Shown piece after piece: positions 51,991-62,727 of a DNA stretch of 64,000 nucleotides. The notes below the pieces were generated by a model. That model worked only from the letters and a program-made list of their open reading frames with translations. It searched no databases and had not been told where the DNA came from. The stretch comes from Segatella copri (GTDB lineage: Bacteria > Bacteroidota > Bacteroidia > Bacteroidales > Bacteroidaceae), in NCBI RefSeq assembly GCF_009495355.1, contig NZ_VZAD01000097.1, positions 1 through 64,000 of the forward strand, given 5' to 3'. The first letter of the stretch is position 1, and every line of letters begins with the position of its first letter. A program made the position numbers and the translations under genes.

Positions 51991-53250
51991 TTAGTCTCTT
52001 CTGAAAATGTCGCGTGTATAGACTTTCTCATTCACATCATTCAGAACAGGGTCGTAACGGTTGGCGATGATGGCCTGACTCTGTTTCTTGAACTCCTGCA
52101 AGTCGTTGACAACACGGCTGCCGAAGAAGGTACTGCCATCCTCGAGGGTTGGCTCATAGACTATCACCTGTGCACCTTTAGCCTTGATGCGCTTCATAAC
52201 TCCCTGGATACTGCTCTGGCGGAAATTGTCACTGTTGCTCTTCATCGTGAGTCGATACACTCCGATAGTGCAAGGGTGTTCTTTCTGAGGATCATAGCTG
52301 CTGTTATCCTTATAGAAATAATATCCAGCCATACTGAGCACTCGGTCGGCGATAAAGTCCTTACGGGTGCGGTTGCTCTCAACAATGGCTTGAATAAGGT
52401 TCTCAGGAACATCGGCATAGTTGGCCAGCAACTGTTTGGTGTCCTTAGGCAGACAGTAACCTCCGTAGCCAAACGACGGGTTGTTATAGAAAGAACCGAT
52501 GCGAGGGTCGAGTCCCACACCATCGATGATCGACTTCGTTTCAAGCCCCTTCATCTCGGCATAAGTGTCTAATTCGTTGAAGAAACTCACACGCAGTGCC
52601 AGATATGTGTTGGCAAAGAGCTTGACAGCCTCGGCCTCGGTAAGTCCCATAAACAGGGTGTCAATATCCTGTTTGATAGCTCCTTCCTGCAGGAGTGAGG
52701 CAAAGGTATGTGCTGCTTGGTCGAGTCGCTCGTCGCCCTCAGGACGGCCTACGATGATGCGGCTGGGGTAAAGGTTGTCGTACAGCGCCTTGCTCTCACG
52801 TAAAAACTCGGGAGCGAAGATAATGTTGTCGCAATGATACTTCTTTCGTACATTCTCCGTGTAACCTACGGGAATGGTGCTCTTGATGACCATGATGGCA
52901 TCAGGATTGACACGCATCACCAACTCGATAACTTCCTCAACGTGAGTCGTGTCGAAGTAGTTTTTTACAGGATCATAGTTGGTAGGGGTGGCTATAACAA
53001 TGAAATCGGCATTCTTGTATGCTTCTTCTCCATAGGTTGTCGCCTTGAGATGCAAATCCTTCTCTGCCAAATACTTCTCAATGTAATCGTCTTGTATGGG
53101 TGACTGACGATTGTTGATAAGGTCCACCTTTTCTGGCACTACGTCAACAGCCGTCACCTGATGGTGCTGGCTCAGCAGCGTGGCTATGCTCAGACCAACG
53201 TAGCCTGTACCAGCTACCGCAATACGAATATTTTTGTTTACTGTTTCCAT
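51991..53250 (-). CDS. Nucleotide-sugar 6-dehydrogenase (UDP-glucose dehydrogenase-like)
   Basis: A 419-aa enzyme. From ATG 53250 (METVNKNI) the N-terminal NAD fold begins with [16 protein letters not shown]; the longer frame starting at 53310 includes the promoter -7 element and is rejected. The catalytic Cys lies in [12 protein letters not shown]. It oxidises UDP-glucose or a UDP-HexNAc to the uronic acid, giving precursors for acidic polysaccharides, possibly those of the locus in region 1. Confidence 0.9.
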   Translation of the reverse strand: METVNKNIRIAVAGTGYVGLSIATLLSQHHQVTAVDVVPEKVDLINNRQSPIQDDYIEKYLAEKDLHLKATTYGEEAYKNADFIVIATPTNYDPVKNYFDTTHVEEVIELVMRVNPDAIMVIKSTIPVGYTENVRKKYHCDNIIFAPEFLRESKALYDNLYPSRIIVGRPEGDERLDQAAHTFASLLQEGAIKQDIDTLFMGLTEAEAVKLFANTYLALRVSFFNELDTYAEMKGLETKSIIDGVGLDPRIGSFYNNPSFGYGGYCLPKDTKQLLANYADVPENLIQAIVESNRTRKDFIADRVLSMAGYYFYKDNSSYDPQKEHPCTIGVYRLTMKSNSDNFRQSSIQGVMKRIKAKGAQVIVYEPTLEDGSTFFGSRVVNDLQEFKKQSQAIIANRYDPVLNDVNEKVYTRDIFRRD

Positions 53251-53307
53251 TATTATAACTTTTAAAAGTTTTGTCGAAATGTAGCTTACCTTAATTATAA
53301 TGTTATG

Positions 53308-53339
53308 CAAAGGTACATTCTTTTTTAGACTTGACCAAA
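53308..53339 (-). promoter_or_regulatory. Promoter of the nucleotide-sugar dehydrogenase gene
   Basis: On the minus strand, TTTG (53336-53339) and TACCTTTG (53308-53315) have a 20-bp spacer. Transcription should start near 53300, which rules out the upstream in-frame ATG at 53310. Confidence 0.88.
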
Positions 53340-53426
53340 TATAGATGGTAAGAGTTTTCTAAAATCAATAAAAATGACCTACTTCTCTCTTTATACCTTA
53401 ATTAATAAGGCTGAGCTCAACAGGCT

Positions 53427-56351
53427 TTACTTACACAAGGCTGTAAAGGGACAGTGCTCACAACGCTGCTTGTCTTCTGTTGCCACAAGTGGAAGAGTGG
53501 GATCGCATATCTCGCTGATGAGAGCTTCTATGTGCTGCATGAACTCGTCCTGATATTCGGCCACGTCAAAGATAGGATTACGGCCAAACTTTAGCGTCGG
53601 GTCATAATCCTTGCTTCCCGCTTGCTGAATGAAAAGCAATCCCGGACTAACAGGGGCTTTTGTCTTGTTATATCGGCCGTCATTGCCTACAATGATAGAA
53701 TAAAGCAATGCCTGCAGATAATAATCAGTGTGCAGCGAGAGCTTGGAAGGATCGAATATGGTAGCCACATCAGCAGGGAACCGTGAGGGCATACGTCCTG
53801 TCTTATAGTCGATTACGCGAATGCGCTCGGCTATATTGTCAAGACCAGGATTACCATTGGCAGCCACAGCATCAAGACGGTCGATGAAACCACCTAATGT
53901 GATGGCTTTATTACCTATAGGAGTATTGAACTCAAAGGTTTTATTCACTTGTTTCTCAAGTCCTAATAGTGTATAGGGGGCCAGCTTTTGGTCTATGCGG
54001 AGGAGTTGTTTTAGATAGCTTGTGATAACCTCGCGGTTGATGAGCTGAAGACCGTTGTATTCGGGCATTTTAGATCCGGGCTTCAAGCGGAACAACTGTT
54101 CTGCAAAAGCCTGATCTACTAAACTATACAGGCTGTTTTCGTGTTTGAGCGCATAGTCTATCTTCTCCTTGCTGATGATGAGGGGATGAATGAGCTGCTT
54201 CTCACCCTTAGCATTGGTTTGCAAATCTTCGGGACGGGCAAACTGAAGATAGAACAGTTCGGCAGCACGATGGAAAATCAAACCAAAGTAACGGTTGTCT
54301 ATCTCATCATCCAACTCTTCTGGTTCTTTCAGTCCAGCCACATACCGGTAGTAGAAACGTTTCTGACATCTCAAGTAAGTGTTCAGGCATGTTGGAGAAA
54401 TAATCTTTCCATCAATGAGTTGACTAATCATTTCCTCCGTTTTTTCTATTTTCTTTTGGTTGGGAGGAAGTGGTACTTGACCTGATGACAGAGCAGCGGT
54501 TTTCACCTGGTGCTTGCTTTCTACCAACAGCTGTAGCATGAAGCGGCTCATTTCGCCAGTATGTCCATCCTCAGTAGAGTTGTTGTATGTAAGGGTGATG
54601 TCAGCAGAACGTTGCAGCATGCGATGGAAATAGTAGGAGAAGATAGCCACTTTGTTGTCTACCGTGGTAAGTCCGTAAGCCTTGCGCAACGAATAAGGAA
54701 TGAACGAAGAGTCGTTGACGCCCTTGGGAAGATTTCCTTCGCTGGCAGAAAGCACGATGATATGATCGAAATCAAGATTGCGTGTTTCGAGAACTCCCAT
54801 AATCTGAATACCTTCGGCTGGCTCACCATGAAAAGGAATAGTGGTGGTCTGCATGAGTTGCAGCAGGAGGTGCTGTAAGGTAATGATATCTACGATTAGG
54901 TCACCCGACTGGATGAGTTCGTGGAGACGGTTGACAAGCGTATAGGTGCGAAAGAGTGATTCCTGAAAGAGTGGGTCGTCAAGCGTACGTGCTTGTGTAC
55001 CTATGTTCTTCAGCACGTCCAAGAGATACTGTACGAGCGAAAGGTTGAAGTTCTCGCCCGATGACATTTCCTGAAACAGGATTTCAAGTCCCTCGTCCTC
55101 TTTTTGGCAAAGCCATTTGCGGGAAGGGAAGAATATCTTCTTGTCATGAAGTTCGCCCATGAGTTCGGCATAAGCAGACGAGATGTACTGGGCGTAAGGA
55201 TGGCGAAGCACATAGTTGACATAACGGAGACGATAGCAATCTCTATCCTTGTCATAGCCCAAGTTCTGCAGATCGGTTAGCGTTTGTATCAGACTGTAGA
55301 ATGGAGTCTGCTGCAAGGGATAGCCTAATGTGATGTTGACACTCTCCACCTCCTCAGGTAAGGAGTGGATGACAGTAGGCAACAGACTCTCGTCTGCAAG
55401 CACGATGGCAGTGCTGCGCCCTTGCTTATATCGCTCTTTTTGCATCAGCCAGCTATGTATGTAGCGAGCCTGTATGTTATCGGTAGGAGCGCTAATATAG
55501 GTAATATCTTTGGTTGAATCAAATGAGTTATATAGCTCTGTATCTGATAAATAATCCAACTCGTTGCCAAAAGCACTCATCAACTGCCGGATGTAATATC
55601 CGGCCTCGTTGCCATCCTTCATATAGTATTTGTCGAAGTCCCAATAGAAGGCAGCCTTGCCCTCTTTCTGCAATCGTGAGCACAGCTTCTGCTCCACACA
55701 CTGCATCATATTGAAGCCCACAAAGAGATATTTCTTGTGCCGGAACTCAAGCGACTCGTCTTCCACCACACGCCGATACAAGGCACCCTCGTAGGCAAGG
55801 TTCTGTGCCTCAAGGCGCTGATTGAAATTGGTATAGATGTCGTAGAAATGACTCCACAACTGTAGGAAGCGCTTTTTGAGTTCGGTGTTGTGGTCATCAG
55901 AGAAATTGCTGAAGAATTTCTTGATGATTTCCTTCTGCTCTTCGGTGAGGTAAGACACGTCATCGAGTTCATGGATATCACTGAGGTTGGCAAAGAGCTG
56001 CCTGGCAGAAGCCATGTTCTTGTCCACATCATCGAAGTCTGCTATTAGCAGCTGTCCCCAGCCGTAAAAGTGGTCGAGTGTCTCTTCGATGCCAGTACAC
56101 TCGACGAAAGACTTATGAAGATCGCATACCAACTTGATGGGGTCACCCACCTTCAGCGTAGTGTGCTGACGAAAGAGGTCGCTGATGGTGATATAGGTGG
56201 GGCTCCACAAAGGATGGGAAACCAGACGTGCCAACTGCTCGTTGAGAAACAGCGAGGCACGTTTGTTGGGGAATACGATGGCTATATCGCTCAGATTGTT
56301 GCCATATTTCTGTATGATGTCTTGGGCTACGTATGTCAAGAATGATTTCAT
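53427..56351 (-). CDS. addB: AddB-like PD-(D/E)XK nuclease subunit of a helicase-nuclease
   Basis: A 974-aa protein. The N terminus reads IAIVFPNKRASLFLNEQLA, in place of a canonical P-loop, so it is probably an inactive helicase, as in AddB. The C-terminal nuclease domain has IDRLDAV and RVIDYKTG as active residues. One cysteine in YLRCQKRF and three near the end (CEHC, then PFTALC) fit the 4Fe-4S cluster of AddB. With AddA it processes double-strand ends for RecA repair. It lies 56 bp after the addA gene. Confidence 0.85.
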   Translation of the reverse strand: MKSFLTYVAQDIIQKYGNNLSDIAIVFPNKRASLFLNEQLARLVSHPLWSPTYITISDLFRQHTTLKVGDPIKLVCDLHKSFVECTGIEETLDHFYGWGQLLIADFDDVDKNMASARQLFANLSDIHELDDVSYLTEEQKEIIKKFFSNFSDDHNTELKKRFLQLWSHFYDIYTNFNQRLEAQNLAYEGALYRRVVEDESLEFRHKKYLFVGFNMMQCVEQKLCSRLQKEGKAAFYWDFDKYYMKDGNEAGYYIRQLMSAFGNELDYLSDTELYNSFDSTKDITYISAPTDNIQARYIHSWLMQKERYKQGRSTAIVLADESLLPTVIHSLPEEVESVNITLGYPLQQTPFYSLIQTLTDLQNLGYDKDRDCYRLRYVNYVLRHPYAQYISSAYAELMGELHDKKIFFPSRKWLCQKEDEGLEILFQEMSSGENFNLSLVQYLLDVLKNIGTQARTLDDPLFQESLFRTYTLVNRLHELIQSGDLIVDIITLQHLLLQLMQTTTIPFHGEPAEGIQIMGVLETRNLDFDHIIVLSASEGNLPKGVNDSSFIPYSLRKAYGLTTVDNKVAIFSYYFHRMLQRSADITLTYNNSTEDGHTGEMSRFMLQLLVESKHQVKTAALSSGQVPLPPNQKKIEKTEEMISQLIDGKIISPTCLNTYLRCQKRFYYRYVAGLKEPEELDDEIDNRYFGLIFHRAAELFYLQFARPEDLQTNAKGEKQLIHPLIISKEKIDYALKHENSLYSLVDQAFAEQLFRLKPGSKMPEYNGLQLINREVITSYLKQLLRIDQKLAPYTLLGLEKQVNKTFEFNTPIGNKAITLGGFIDRLDAVAANGNPGLDNIAERIRVIDYKTGRMPSRFPADVATIFDPSKLSLHTDYYLQALLYSIIVGNDGRYNKTKAPVSPGLLFIQQAGSKDYDPTLKFGRNPIFDVAEYQDEFMQHIEALISEICDPTLPLVATEDKQRCEHCPFTALCK

Positions 56352-56407
56352 ATTCGTCGTTTTTATAATCTTGATGAAATAGAGTCGTTATGTCTTAGTC
56401 TGGGGTG

Positions 56408-59400
56408 TCAGAATTCCACCTTGACTATCTTGTTGGGATAGACATACCACAGATAGCCTTCTATCAGTGGATGACTGTCGTTTCCGTTGTCGGAATTTGC
56501 ACTTTGGTTGGCCTCCATGCCTTCCAGCAACTGCATGTACTGTCTTACCTGTACGTGATGCTCGTCCTTGGGTTTACCGAACTTGAAGTCCACAACAATG
56601 GTCTTTTCACTATCCTTCATCACTCGGTCAGGACGATGTATCACCACCTTGCCATGTTCCACACTCAGGATAGAGCACTCGTTGAAGAGTGTCCAGTGGG
56701 GAGAAAACCAATGCGCCACCTGCTGAGACTGCAGACGCTTGCGTATCATTGAATCCAAGTGCTTGCGTGAGAGATTCTCGTCGTAGAGCATTCCGTCTAA
56801 TTCGAGTTGACGAAGGGCCTGCTCTATGTCGTCGGTGGTACGGATGGAGGAGAAGAGACTGTGCAGAATGGTACCCAACTTGATGTAGTACTTCTGCTGT
56901 TCCTCGTCCTCGTCGCCCTTTATGAAATCACGACTCTTGTTACTCTGCCTGAACTGAGGCATAGCAGGATTCACCTTCAGCTGCATAGCGATATTGGTGG
57001 CTTGCTGGCAAAAGACATTCTCCGATTTCTCCTTTTTCTTGTCTGTAGCATCAGCCTCCTCAACCTTAAGGGTTCCATATTCAAAAAGAATATCCTTGTC
57101 TTGCGAATTGGAAAGCGTTACAGATACATTGCCGCTGCTGAGTGTCTTCTCTACATCTGATAGCACACTTTCTATCAGATAACTACGGAATGTTTCCTTG
57201 TCACGATGAGCAATAACGAAGAGTCCACGGCTGGCACGTGTGAAAGCCACATATAGCAGGTTCATGTTGTCTACCATGTTCTGCAGATGCTCGTGGTGGT
57301 AATCGTCCTCGTAGATGCTTCCCTTCATCTGTTTGGCGATGAAATCGACAGGAACCAATGGTATTTTGTTGAAAGGAGCCTCGGCTGGCGTACACCACAG
57401 GGTACCTTTGGATGTCTCCAACATCCAGTCGCAGAAAGGAATGATAACATAATCAAACTCCAGACCCTTACTCTTGTGAATCGTGACGAGGCGTATGCCA
57501 TTGAGCGCATCGCTATGTATGCTTTTCTCGTGCAGCGTATTGTCCCATTCCTTGATAAAAGAGTCTATATCGCAACAGTTGTCCTGCAGGTAAGCAGCCA
57601 TCTGATCGTAGAAGGCGCAGATATAAGCACTCTGACTCTTCATCTCCTCTATGGTATCTAACTGTAGTTCAACAAAGAGGTTTTCCACTAAATCGAAAAT
57701 AGGTTTCTGTAACAGGATATCACGCTGCTCCTCAATCTTTTTCACGATTTCATCGCTACCAAGGAAGGTGAGTGCGAACTTCTGAAGGGTAGCCCTGGAA
57801 ATAGGATCATCGGGATGAATAAGCACACGTAACGCCGTAACAAGCGCATTGACCGCCTGGGATGCATCCAGACGGAAAGCCTCGTCGGAAACAAGAGGGT
57901 AAGGGCAACCGTTGTTCATCAGAAATTCTGCCAAATCCTTAATGGTGCGGTTGGTTCTTACGAGGATGGCAATCTGACTGGGCTTTACACCCTGCTCTGT
58001 CAGTTGCATGATAGTTGCCATAGTTTCCTTCAGTGTGCGTTCTTTCCATTCTTCCTTGTTCAGGAGTTTAATCTGCACAAAGCCATTGGCAGGTTTGCCC
58101 GAAGGCACCCTCTGGGCTACGTCAGAGTATGCAATCTTCAGTTGTTCTGCCTCCTCGGGGGTATTCTCCTTGAGAGTCTGATATTCAGTTTCGGCAGCAG
58201 CTTTGAAGAATGCATTATTGAAATCGATGATGTTTTTTGCCGAACGATAGTTTGTATCCAAGGTCTTGATATCAAGTCGCTTGTCTCCAAACTGCTCTTG
58301 TATATTGTTAAGCAGTCGCCAGTCACCAGAGCGCCAGCGGTAAATGCTCTGCTTTACATCACCCACAATGAGGTTGCCTGCATCCTGATGACTCATGGTT
58401 TCATCGAGCAATACTTTGAAGTTCTGCCATTGTATGGTGCTGGTGTCCTGAAACTCGTCTATCATGACATGCTCCAATTGCGTACCTATCTTCTCAAAGA
58501 TAAAAGGTGAGTCACTGTCCTGCATAAGCGAATGGAGCAGCGTCTGCGTGTCACTGAGCAAAAAACGGTTTGCTTCCTCGTTGAGTGCACGGACTTTCTT
58601 CTCTATACTTCCTAAAAGGCGCAACTGGTTGAGGTTGCGCAGGGTGAGGTCTGCACTCTTGTAAAGACGCAACAACTTTGGGCGCTTCTCTTCAGAATAG
58701 CGCAATAATGGTGCAAGGGTATTGCATACCAGCTCATACTTAGGTGAACCTGGCTGTGCATCTGCCGCACTCATCCAGGTATGCTCGTCCTCCATGGCTG
58801 ACACAACACGTATGCCAACAAGTTTTTCATCGTCGAAATGTCCGTCTCTCAATTTGATGAAATAGCTGCAGACACCTGTTTTGCCATACGAGAAATCCGA
58901 AACCGTAAGTCCATTCTCGTCGAGTGTGTCAAAGAAGGTGGCTGCTATCTGCGCAAAGTGTTCCTTGGCATCTTGTTTCATTTTCCTGAGCTCGGCAGTG
59001 AAGTTCTTGAAAAAGTCTTCCTTTTCCATCACTTCATTGAGCGACTTGGCGGCACTCTTGTAATAATCGCGGAAGATATTTTCACCAAAACTCTTGATTT
59101 CACCGATCACGTTCCAACTTTTGTCATCAGCCATATTCGACTTGATATAGTCCATGATCCAGTGTAGAAGCCTGTCGGTCTGCCCCAGATCCTCAATCAG
59201 TTGGTCTACAGCCTGTTGCTCCACCTGGTAGTCGTTGAGCCCTATGCGAAGGTTGGCGGTAAGGTCGAGCTCACGTGCCAGGTTACGAAGCACACTCTGG
59301 AAGAAAGTATCTATTGTTTCAACGCGAAAGTAGTTGTAGTTGTGAATGAGCAGACTGAGTGCAGTACCGGCATTCTTCTCTATCTGCTCCTGCGTGAGAT

Positions 59401-59644
59401 GGGGCAAAGCTTTCTTTATCTGTTCCAGATAACCATGCGATTCCTCGAGTCCATGGGCAATACTATATAGCTGACTGAGGATTCGTGTTTTCATTTCCTC
59501 GGTGGCTTTATTGGTGAAAGTCACTGCCAGGATGGTGCGATACGAATGTGGGTTGGCAATGACTAAGGTCATATATTCCCTGGCCAGCGTGAAGGTTTTG
59601 CCAGAGCCGGCACTTGCCTTGTAAACGGTGAGTTGTGAATTCAT
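56408..59644 (-). CDS. addA: AddA-like UvrD-family helicase-nuclease subunit
   Basis: A 1078-aa protein. Helicase motifs in order: KASAGSGKTFTLA (motif I), FTNKATEEMKTRI, DEFQDTS (motif II), GDVKQSIYRWRSGDW, and TIHKSKGLEFDYVIIPF (motif V). The C-terminal nuclease core includes VVDFKFGK with the Asp-x-Lys pair. Together with AddB it unwinds and trims broken DNA ends. It follows the DUF5686 gene by 61 bp and is likely in the rpoD operon. Confidence 0.9.
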   Translation of the reverse strand: MNSQLTVYKASAGSGKTFTLAREYMTLVIANPHSYRTILAVTFTNKATEEMKTRILSQLYSIAHGLEESHGYLEQIKKALPHLTQEQIEKNAGTALSLLIHNYNYFRVETIDTFFQSVLRNLARELDLTANLRIGLNDYQVEQQAVDQLIEDLGQTDRLLHWIMDYIKSNMADDKSWNVIGEIKSFGENIFRDYYKSAAKSLNEVMEKEDFFKNFTAELRKMKQDAKEHFAQIAATFFDTLDENGLTVSDFSYGKTGVCSYFIKLRDGHFDDEKLVGIRVVSAMEDEHTWMSAADAQPGSPKYELVCNTLAPLLRYSEEKRPKLLRLYKSADLTLRNLNQLRLLGSIEKKVRALNEEANRFLLSDTQTLLHSLMQDSDSPFIFEKIGTQLEHVMIDEFQDTSTIQWQNFKVLLDETMSHQDAGNLIVGDVKQSIYRWRSGDWRLLNNIQEQFGDKRLDIKTLDTNYRSAKNIIDFNNAFFKAAAETEYQTLKENTPEEAEQLKIAYSDVAQRVPSGKPANGFVQIKLLNKEEWKERTLKETMATIMQLTEQGVKPSQIAILVRTNRTIKDLAEFLMNNGCPYPLVSDEAFRLDASQAVNALVTALRVLIHPDDPISRATLQKFALTFLGSDEIVKKIEEQRDILLQKPIFDLVENLFVELQLDTIEEMKSQSAYICAFYDQMAAYLQDNCCDIDSFIKEWDNTLHEKSIHSDALNGIRLVTIHKSKGLEFDYVIIPFCDWMLETSKGTLWCTPAEAPFNKIPLVPVDFIAKQMKGSIYEDDYHHEHLQNMVDNMNLLYVAFTRASRGLFVIAHRDKETFRSYLIESVLSDVEKTLSSGNVSVTLSNSQDKDILFEYGTLKVEEADATDKKKEKSENVFCQQATNIAMQLKVNPAMPQFRQSNKSRDFIKGDEDEEQQKYYIKLGTILHSLFSSIRTTDDIEQALRQLELDGMLYDENLSRKHLDSMIRKRLQSQQVAHWFSPHWTLFNECSILSVEHGKVVIHRPDRVMKDSEKTIVVDFKFGKPKDEHHVQVRQYMQLLEGMEANQSANSDNGNDSHPLIEGYLWYVYPNKIVKVEF

Positions 59645-59705
59645 ATATATTATAATGTAAGAATGTTTGTTTTAAAGAATGTCTATCTGTAAGTATTCGA
59701 TTCTT

Positions 59706-61781
59706 CTACCAGTTGCGGAAAAGCTCAAAGTCGAACTTGCAGCCTACGCCATAGAACTTGGCATTTTTGAAACCGGCAAAGACTCCGATAGAAAAGAGGC
59801 GGGTGCTGAATCCATAGCCCCATTCGGTATAGGGATGCAGCTTTTCTACCAATAAGGCATTGACATAGAAGCGCTCAGCCTCTACAAATCTGCCCACCAA
59901 GGGCACCCAGGCGGCAAAGATCATCGGATTTTCGTAGGTGAAGTTGCTGCGTACGTAGTATTCAGAAGAGTTGTACCACTCTGAGGGCAACAGTTCGAAC
60001 GAACCGCTCCAGTCGTCATTCCATCCTCCTGGAATGTAGTTGTCATTGAAATTGGAGTAGTCGATAAAGTACCAGTGAGAACCTCGCATGGTATAGAATC
60101 CTGCTCCAAGACGCGCAGAGTACAACTTTCGACGGCTGGCGTAGAAGATGCCCTTGGCATCAGCCTCAATACGCTCATAAGGTATGTTTGAGCCCATGAA
60201 CCCCTTGATGCTACGCTCATAATCGGCCGTGACAGACACTCCTTTAGGCCCCCATGGTCGCCATATCAATCCAAAAGCAGGGGCCACGGAGCGATATTTG
60301 GAAGGATAGCCATACGATTCGTAGAATTCTGGATGAATCGCCCTGCGATGGTGAGCCACTATTCCTGCTTCAAATCCCCACTTGGGACTAAACATCCAGT
60401 GGTTGGTGATACGGAAATAGCTGTCGGTAAACTCGGTATAATTATCCTTGTCTACCGTTATCTCCTCGTCGTCATCCTTCTTGATGTCCAGAATGTTGCG
60501 TGCGATCACGTTGGTGTTGATGCGATTTCCCTGTCCGTAAACCATCTCAAGATAGCCGTCGTGCTTGGCATTGTAGTTGAAGGTAGCCGGAATGTTGAAG
60601 TACAACTGATGGAGTTTGAAACTGTATCCTGCCCTGAACCGCACACCAAGCTGTATGTTGTCGTTGAAGGAATAAGAACTTCGGATGTCAAACTTATAGA
60701 TGAGTCCCTTGCGCTTGGTATAGCCCATGTACAGAGGATTTAGAATAGGACTCAGGCGCACATATCCCTGGTTCTCCTTGCCAAAGTCCTGCTGTATCCT
60801 GTTCACCATGTTGTCGCCAACGATGTCCCATAGCACATCCTTGGCAAAGTTGCGCTTTTTCTTGGTACTGTCGGCCAGGCTGAGCGAGTCGCGACGATTC
60901 TTCTCCTTGAAATATTGCTCATAGATGAGTTGCTCCTGCTCGTTGAGAAGAACAGGGCGCACTTGGGACATAAGAGTGGTGTCGGCAGCATTGTTGAGTG
61001 TGTCGGATAGTACCTTGGGCAGGTTGTAGTAAGAACTGAGCATACCGGTGATGTTATTTCCCATAAACCTGAAATTGGCTTTCAGGTTGCATCTGTCGGG
61101 CAGGAGAGAACGGTAACCCTCGTTGCCCATGACGATGGATATAAAGAAGCGGGTCATATCGTATTCGCCCTCAAAGTCGACCAGATATATTTTTCCTGTC
61201 TTGCTGTTTACCACAGCCTTGGTTTCCACCATCTGTGTGTTCTTAATCTTTGGGTAGGCATATACCTGGGCCTTGTCGAACGGCAAAGCGGTGACCCGAT
61301 AGGTGTAGAACCTGCGGTTGGCTCGATGGAAAGGGGAGAGGATATTGTTATGAAAAAGGTTCTCGCCAAAGACATTGGGAGTTACATAAGGAAGAATATA
61401 TGACATGATGTTACGGCGATGTGGAACAGTGCTGACATGGAGCAGACGCTGGTCGGTGAACTTGTCGTTCTGCATCGTTATCTTGGTATAGTATTCGCTG
61501 ATAAAGTGGCGTCCTGTACCATGGGCGATGGCATACATCGAAGGTACGAGCATCAAGGTGGCGTTGCGCTTGTTGGTGTGCATCTGCATCTTGGTGTAAG
61601 AATACGATTGTGAACCATGCAATCCTGTGGTGTCGGTACGTTTGGCATAGGTAAACACCAAATTAAGCACCGAATCACGAAACGCAACGTTCGGTGCTTT
61701 CACTTTAGCCTTACACCCCAAAGGCGATGCCATAAGGAAGGCTATGAGCAAATATTTATAAAACGACACCCTGTTAGCCAA
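59706..61781 (-). CDS. DUF5686-family outer-membrane protein
   Basis: A 691-aa protein with a signal peptide or lipobox-like start (LMASPLGCKAK, Cys23). A mixed N-terminal region precedes a long run of amphipathic strands with the tyrosine- and glycine-rich pattern of an outer-membrane barrel, ending in FELFRNW. This matches the DUF5686 family of Bacteroidota, of unknown role. Its start overlaps the rpoD stop by 8 bp, so translation is coupled to that of the primary sigma factor. Confidence 0.8.
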   Translation of the reverse strand: MANRVSFYKYLLIAFLMASPLGCKAKVKAPNVAFRDSVLNLVFTYAKRTDTTGLHGSQSYSYTKMQMHTNKRNATLMLVPSMYAIAHGTGRHFISEYYTKITMQNDKFTDQRLLHVSTVPHRRNIMSYILPYVTPNVFGENLFHNNILSPFHRANRRFYTYRVTALPFDKAQVYAYPKIKNTQMVETKAVVNSKTGKIYLVDFEGEYDMTRFFISIVMGNEGYRSLLPDRCNLKANFRFMGNNITGMLSSYYNLPKVLSDTLNNAADTTLMSQVRPVLLNEQEQLIYEQYFKEKNRRDSLSLADSTKKKRNFAKDVLWDIVGDNMVNRIQQDFGKENQGYVRLSPILNPLYMGYTKRKGLIYKFDIRSSYSFNDNIQLGVRFRAGYSFKLHQLYFNIPATFNYNAKHDGYLEMVYGQGNRINTNVIARNILDIKKDDDEEITVDKDNYTEFTDSYFRITNHWMFSPKWGFEAGIVAHHRRAIHPEFYESYGYPSKYRSVAPAFGLIWRPWGPKGVSVTADYERSIKGFMGSNIPYERIEADAKGIFYASRRKLYSARLGAGFYTMRGSHWYFIDYSNFNDNYIPGGWNDDWSGSFELLPSEWYNSSEYYVRSNFTYENPMIFAAWVPLVGRFVEAERFYVNALLVEKLHPYTEWGYGFSTRLFSIGVFAGFKNAKFYGVGCKFDFELFRNW

Positions 61782-62646
61782 GGTATTTCATCAAGATTTT
61801 AACATATCCAGACTCTCTGAGTTTCGAGATGCTCTTTTCGCGAATCTGGCGCACACGCTCACGGGTAAGCCCCATCTTGTCGCCGATTTCCTCAAGACCT
61901 TTCTCTGGCTCTCCAATACCGAAACAAGCACATACTATCTGTCGCTCACGATCCTTGAGTACCTGACCGAGAACCTGTTTCAGTTCCATGGCCATACTCT
62001 CGTGATCTACCTGCTTGTCTGTACGACTGTCATCGCCACTCGACATCACATCGACCATGGCATTATCATCGTCGTCTCCAAATGGAGCATCGATACTCAC
62101 GTGATGTCCACTTGCAGCCATACTCTGTGATATCTTCTCCTCATCCACACCTGTGCGGTCAGCTATTTCCTCCACACTGGGACGACGGAGATTCTCCTGC
62201 TCAAACTTGTTGATTTCGTGGTTCACCTTATTGAGTGAACCAACCTGATTGAGGGGGAGTCTGACTATACGGCTCTGCTCGGCAATGGCCTGTAGGATAC
62301 TCTGGCGAATCCACCATACGGCATAGGAGATAAACTTAAAGCCACGAGTCTCGTCAAAACGCTCTGCAGCCTTGATAAGACCGATGTTGCCCTCGTCGAT
62401 GAGGTCGGTAAGTGTGAGTCCTTGATGCTGATACTGCTTGGCAACAGAAACTACAAAGCGCAAGTTGGCTTCCACCAACTTATTCTTGGCACGCTCACCG
62501 GCACGACCACCTTTCTTGATGGCCTGAGCAAGTTCTATCTCTTCCTCAATGGAAACCATAGGTGCACGACCAATCTCAACGAGGTACTTGTCGAGAGCCT
62601 CGCTGTTGCGGTTGGTGATGCTTTTCTGTATCTTAAGTTGTCTCAT
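61774..62646 (-). CDS. rpoD: Primary RNA polymerase sigma factor (Bacteroidota type)
   Basis: A 290-aa sigma-70, the short form of the primary factor in this phylum, lacking most of region 1.1. Region 1.2 is LDKYLVEIGRAPMVSIEEE. Region 2 contains YAVWWIRQSILQAIAEQ for core and -7 recognition. Region 4.2 is GLTRERVRQIREKSISKLR. It recognises the TTTG/TAnnTTTG promoters found throughout this window. A -7 element TATATTTG lies at 62672-62679 on the minus strand. It heads a probable operon with DUF5686, addA and addB. Confidence 0.95.
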   Translation of the reverse strand: MRQLKIQKSITNRNSEALDKYLVEIGRAPMVSIEEEIELAQAIKKGGRAGERAKNKLVEANLRFVVSVAKQYQHQGLTLTDLIDEGNIGLIKAAERFDETRGFKFISYAVWWIRQSILQAIAEQSRIVRLPLNQVGSLNKVNHEINKFEQENLRRPSVEEIADRTGVDEEKISQSMAASGHHVSIDAPFGDDDDNAMVDVMSSGDDSRTDKQVDHESMAMELKQVLGQVLKDRERQIVCACFGIGEPEKGLEEIGDKMGLTRERVRQIREKSISKLRESGYVKILMKYLG

Positions 62647-62727
62647 TCTCTATACTTTCGCCTAATTTGCGCAAATATAGTAAAAAAATGCATTCGTTGT
62701 TATTTTTAATAACTAACTTTAACACAA

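Noticed and set aside
53251..53310. Upstream start of the nucleotide-sugar dehydrogenase gene
   Set aside because: It overlaps the promoter -7 element at 53308-53315, and the Rossmann fold begins right after ATG 53250.
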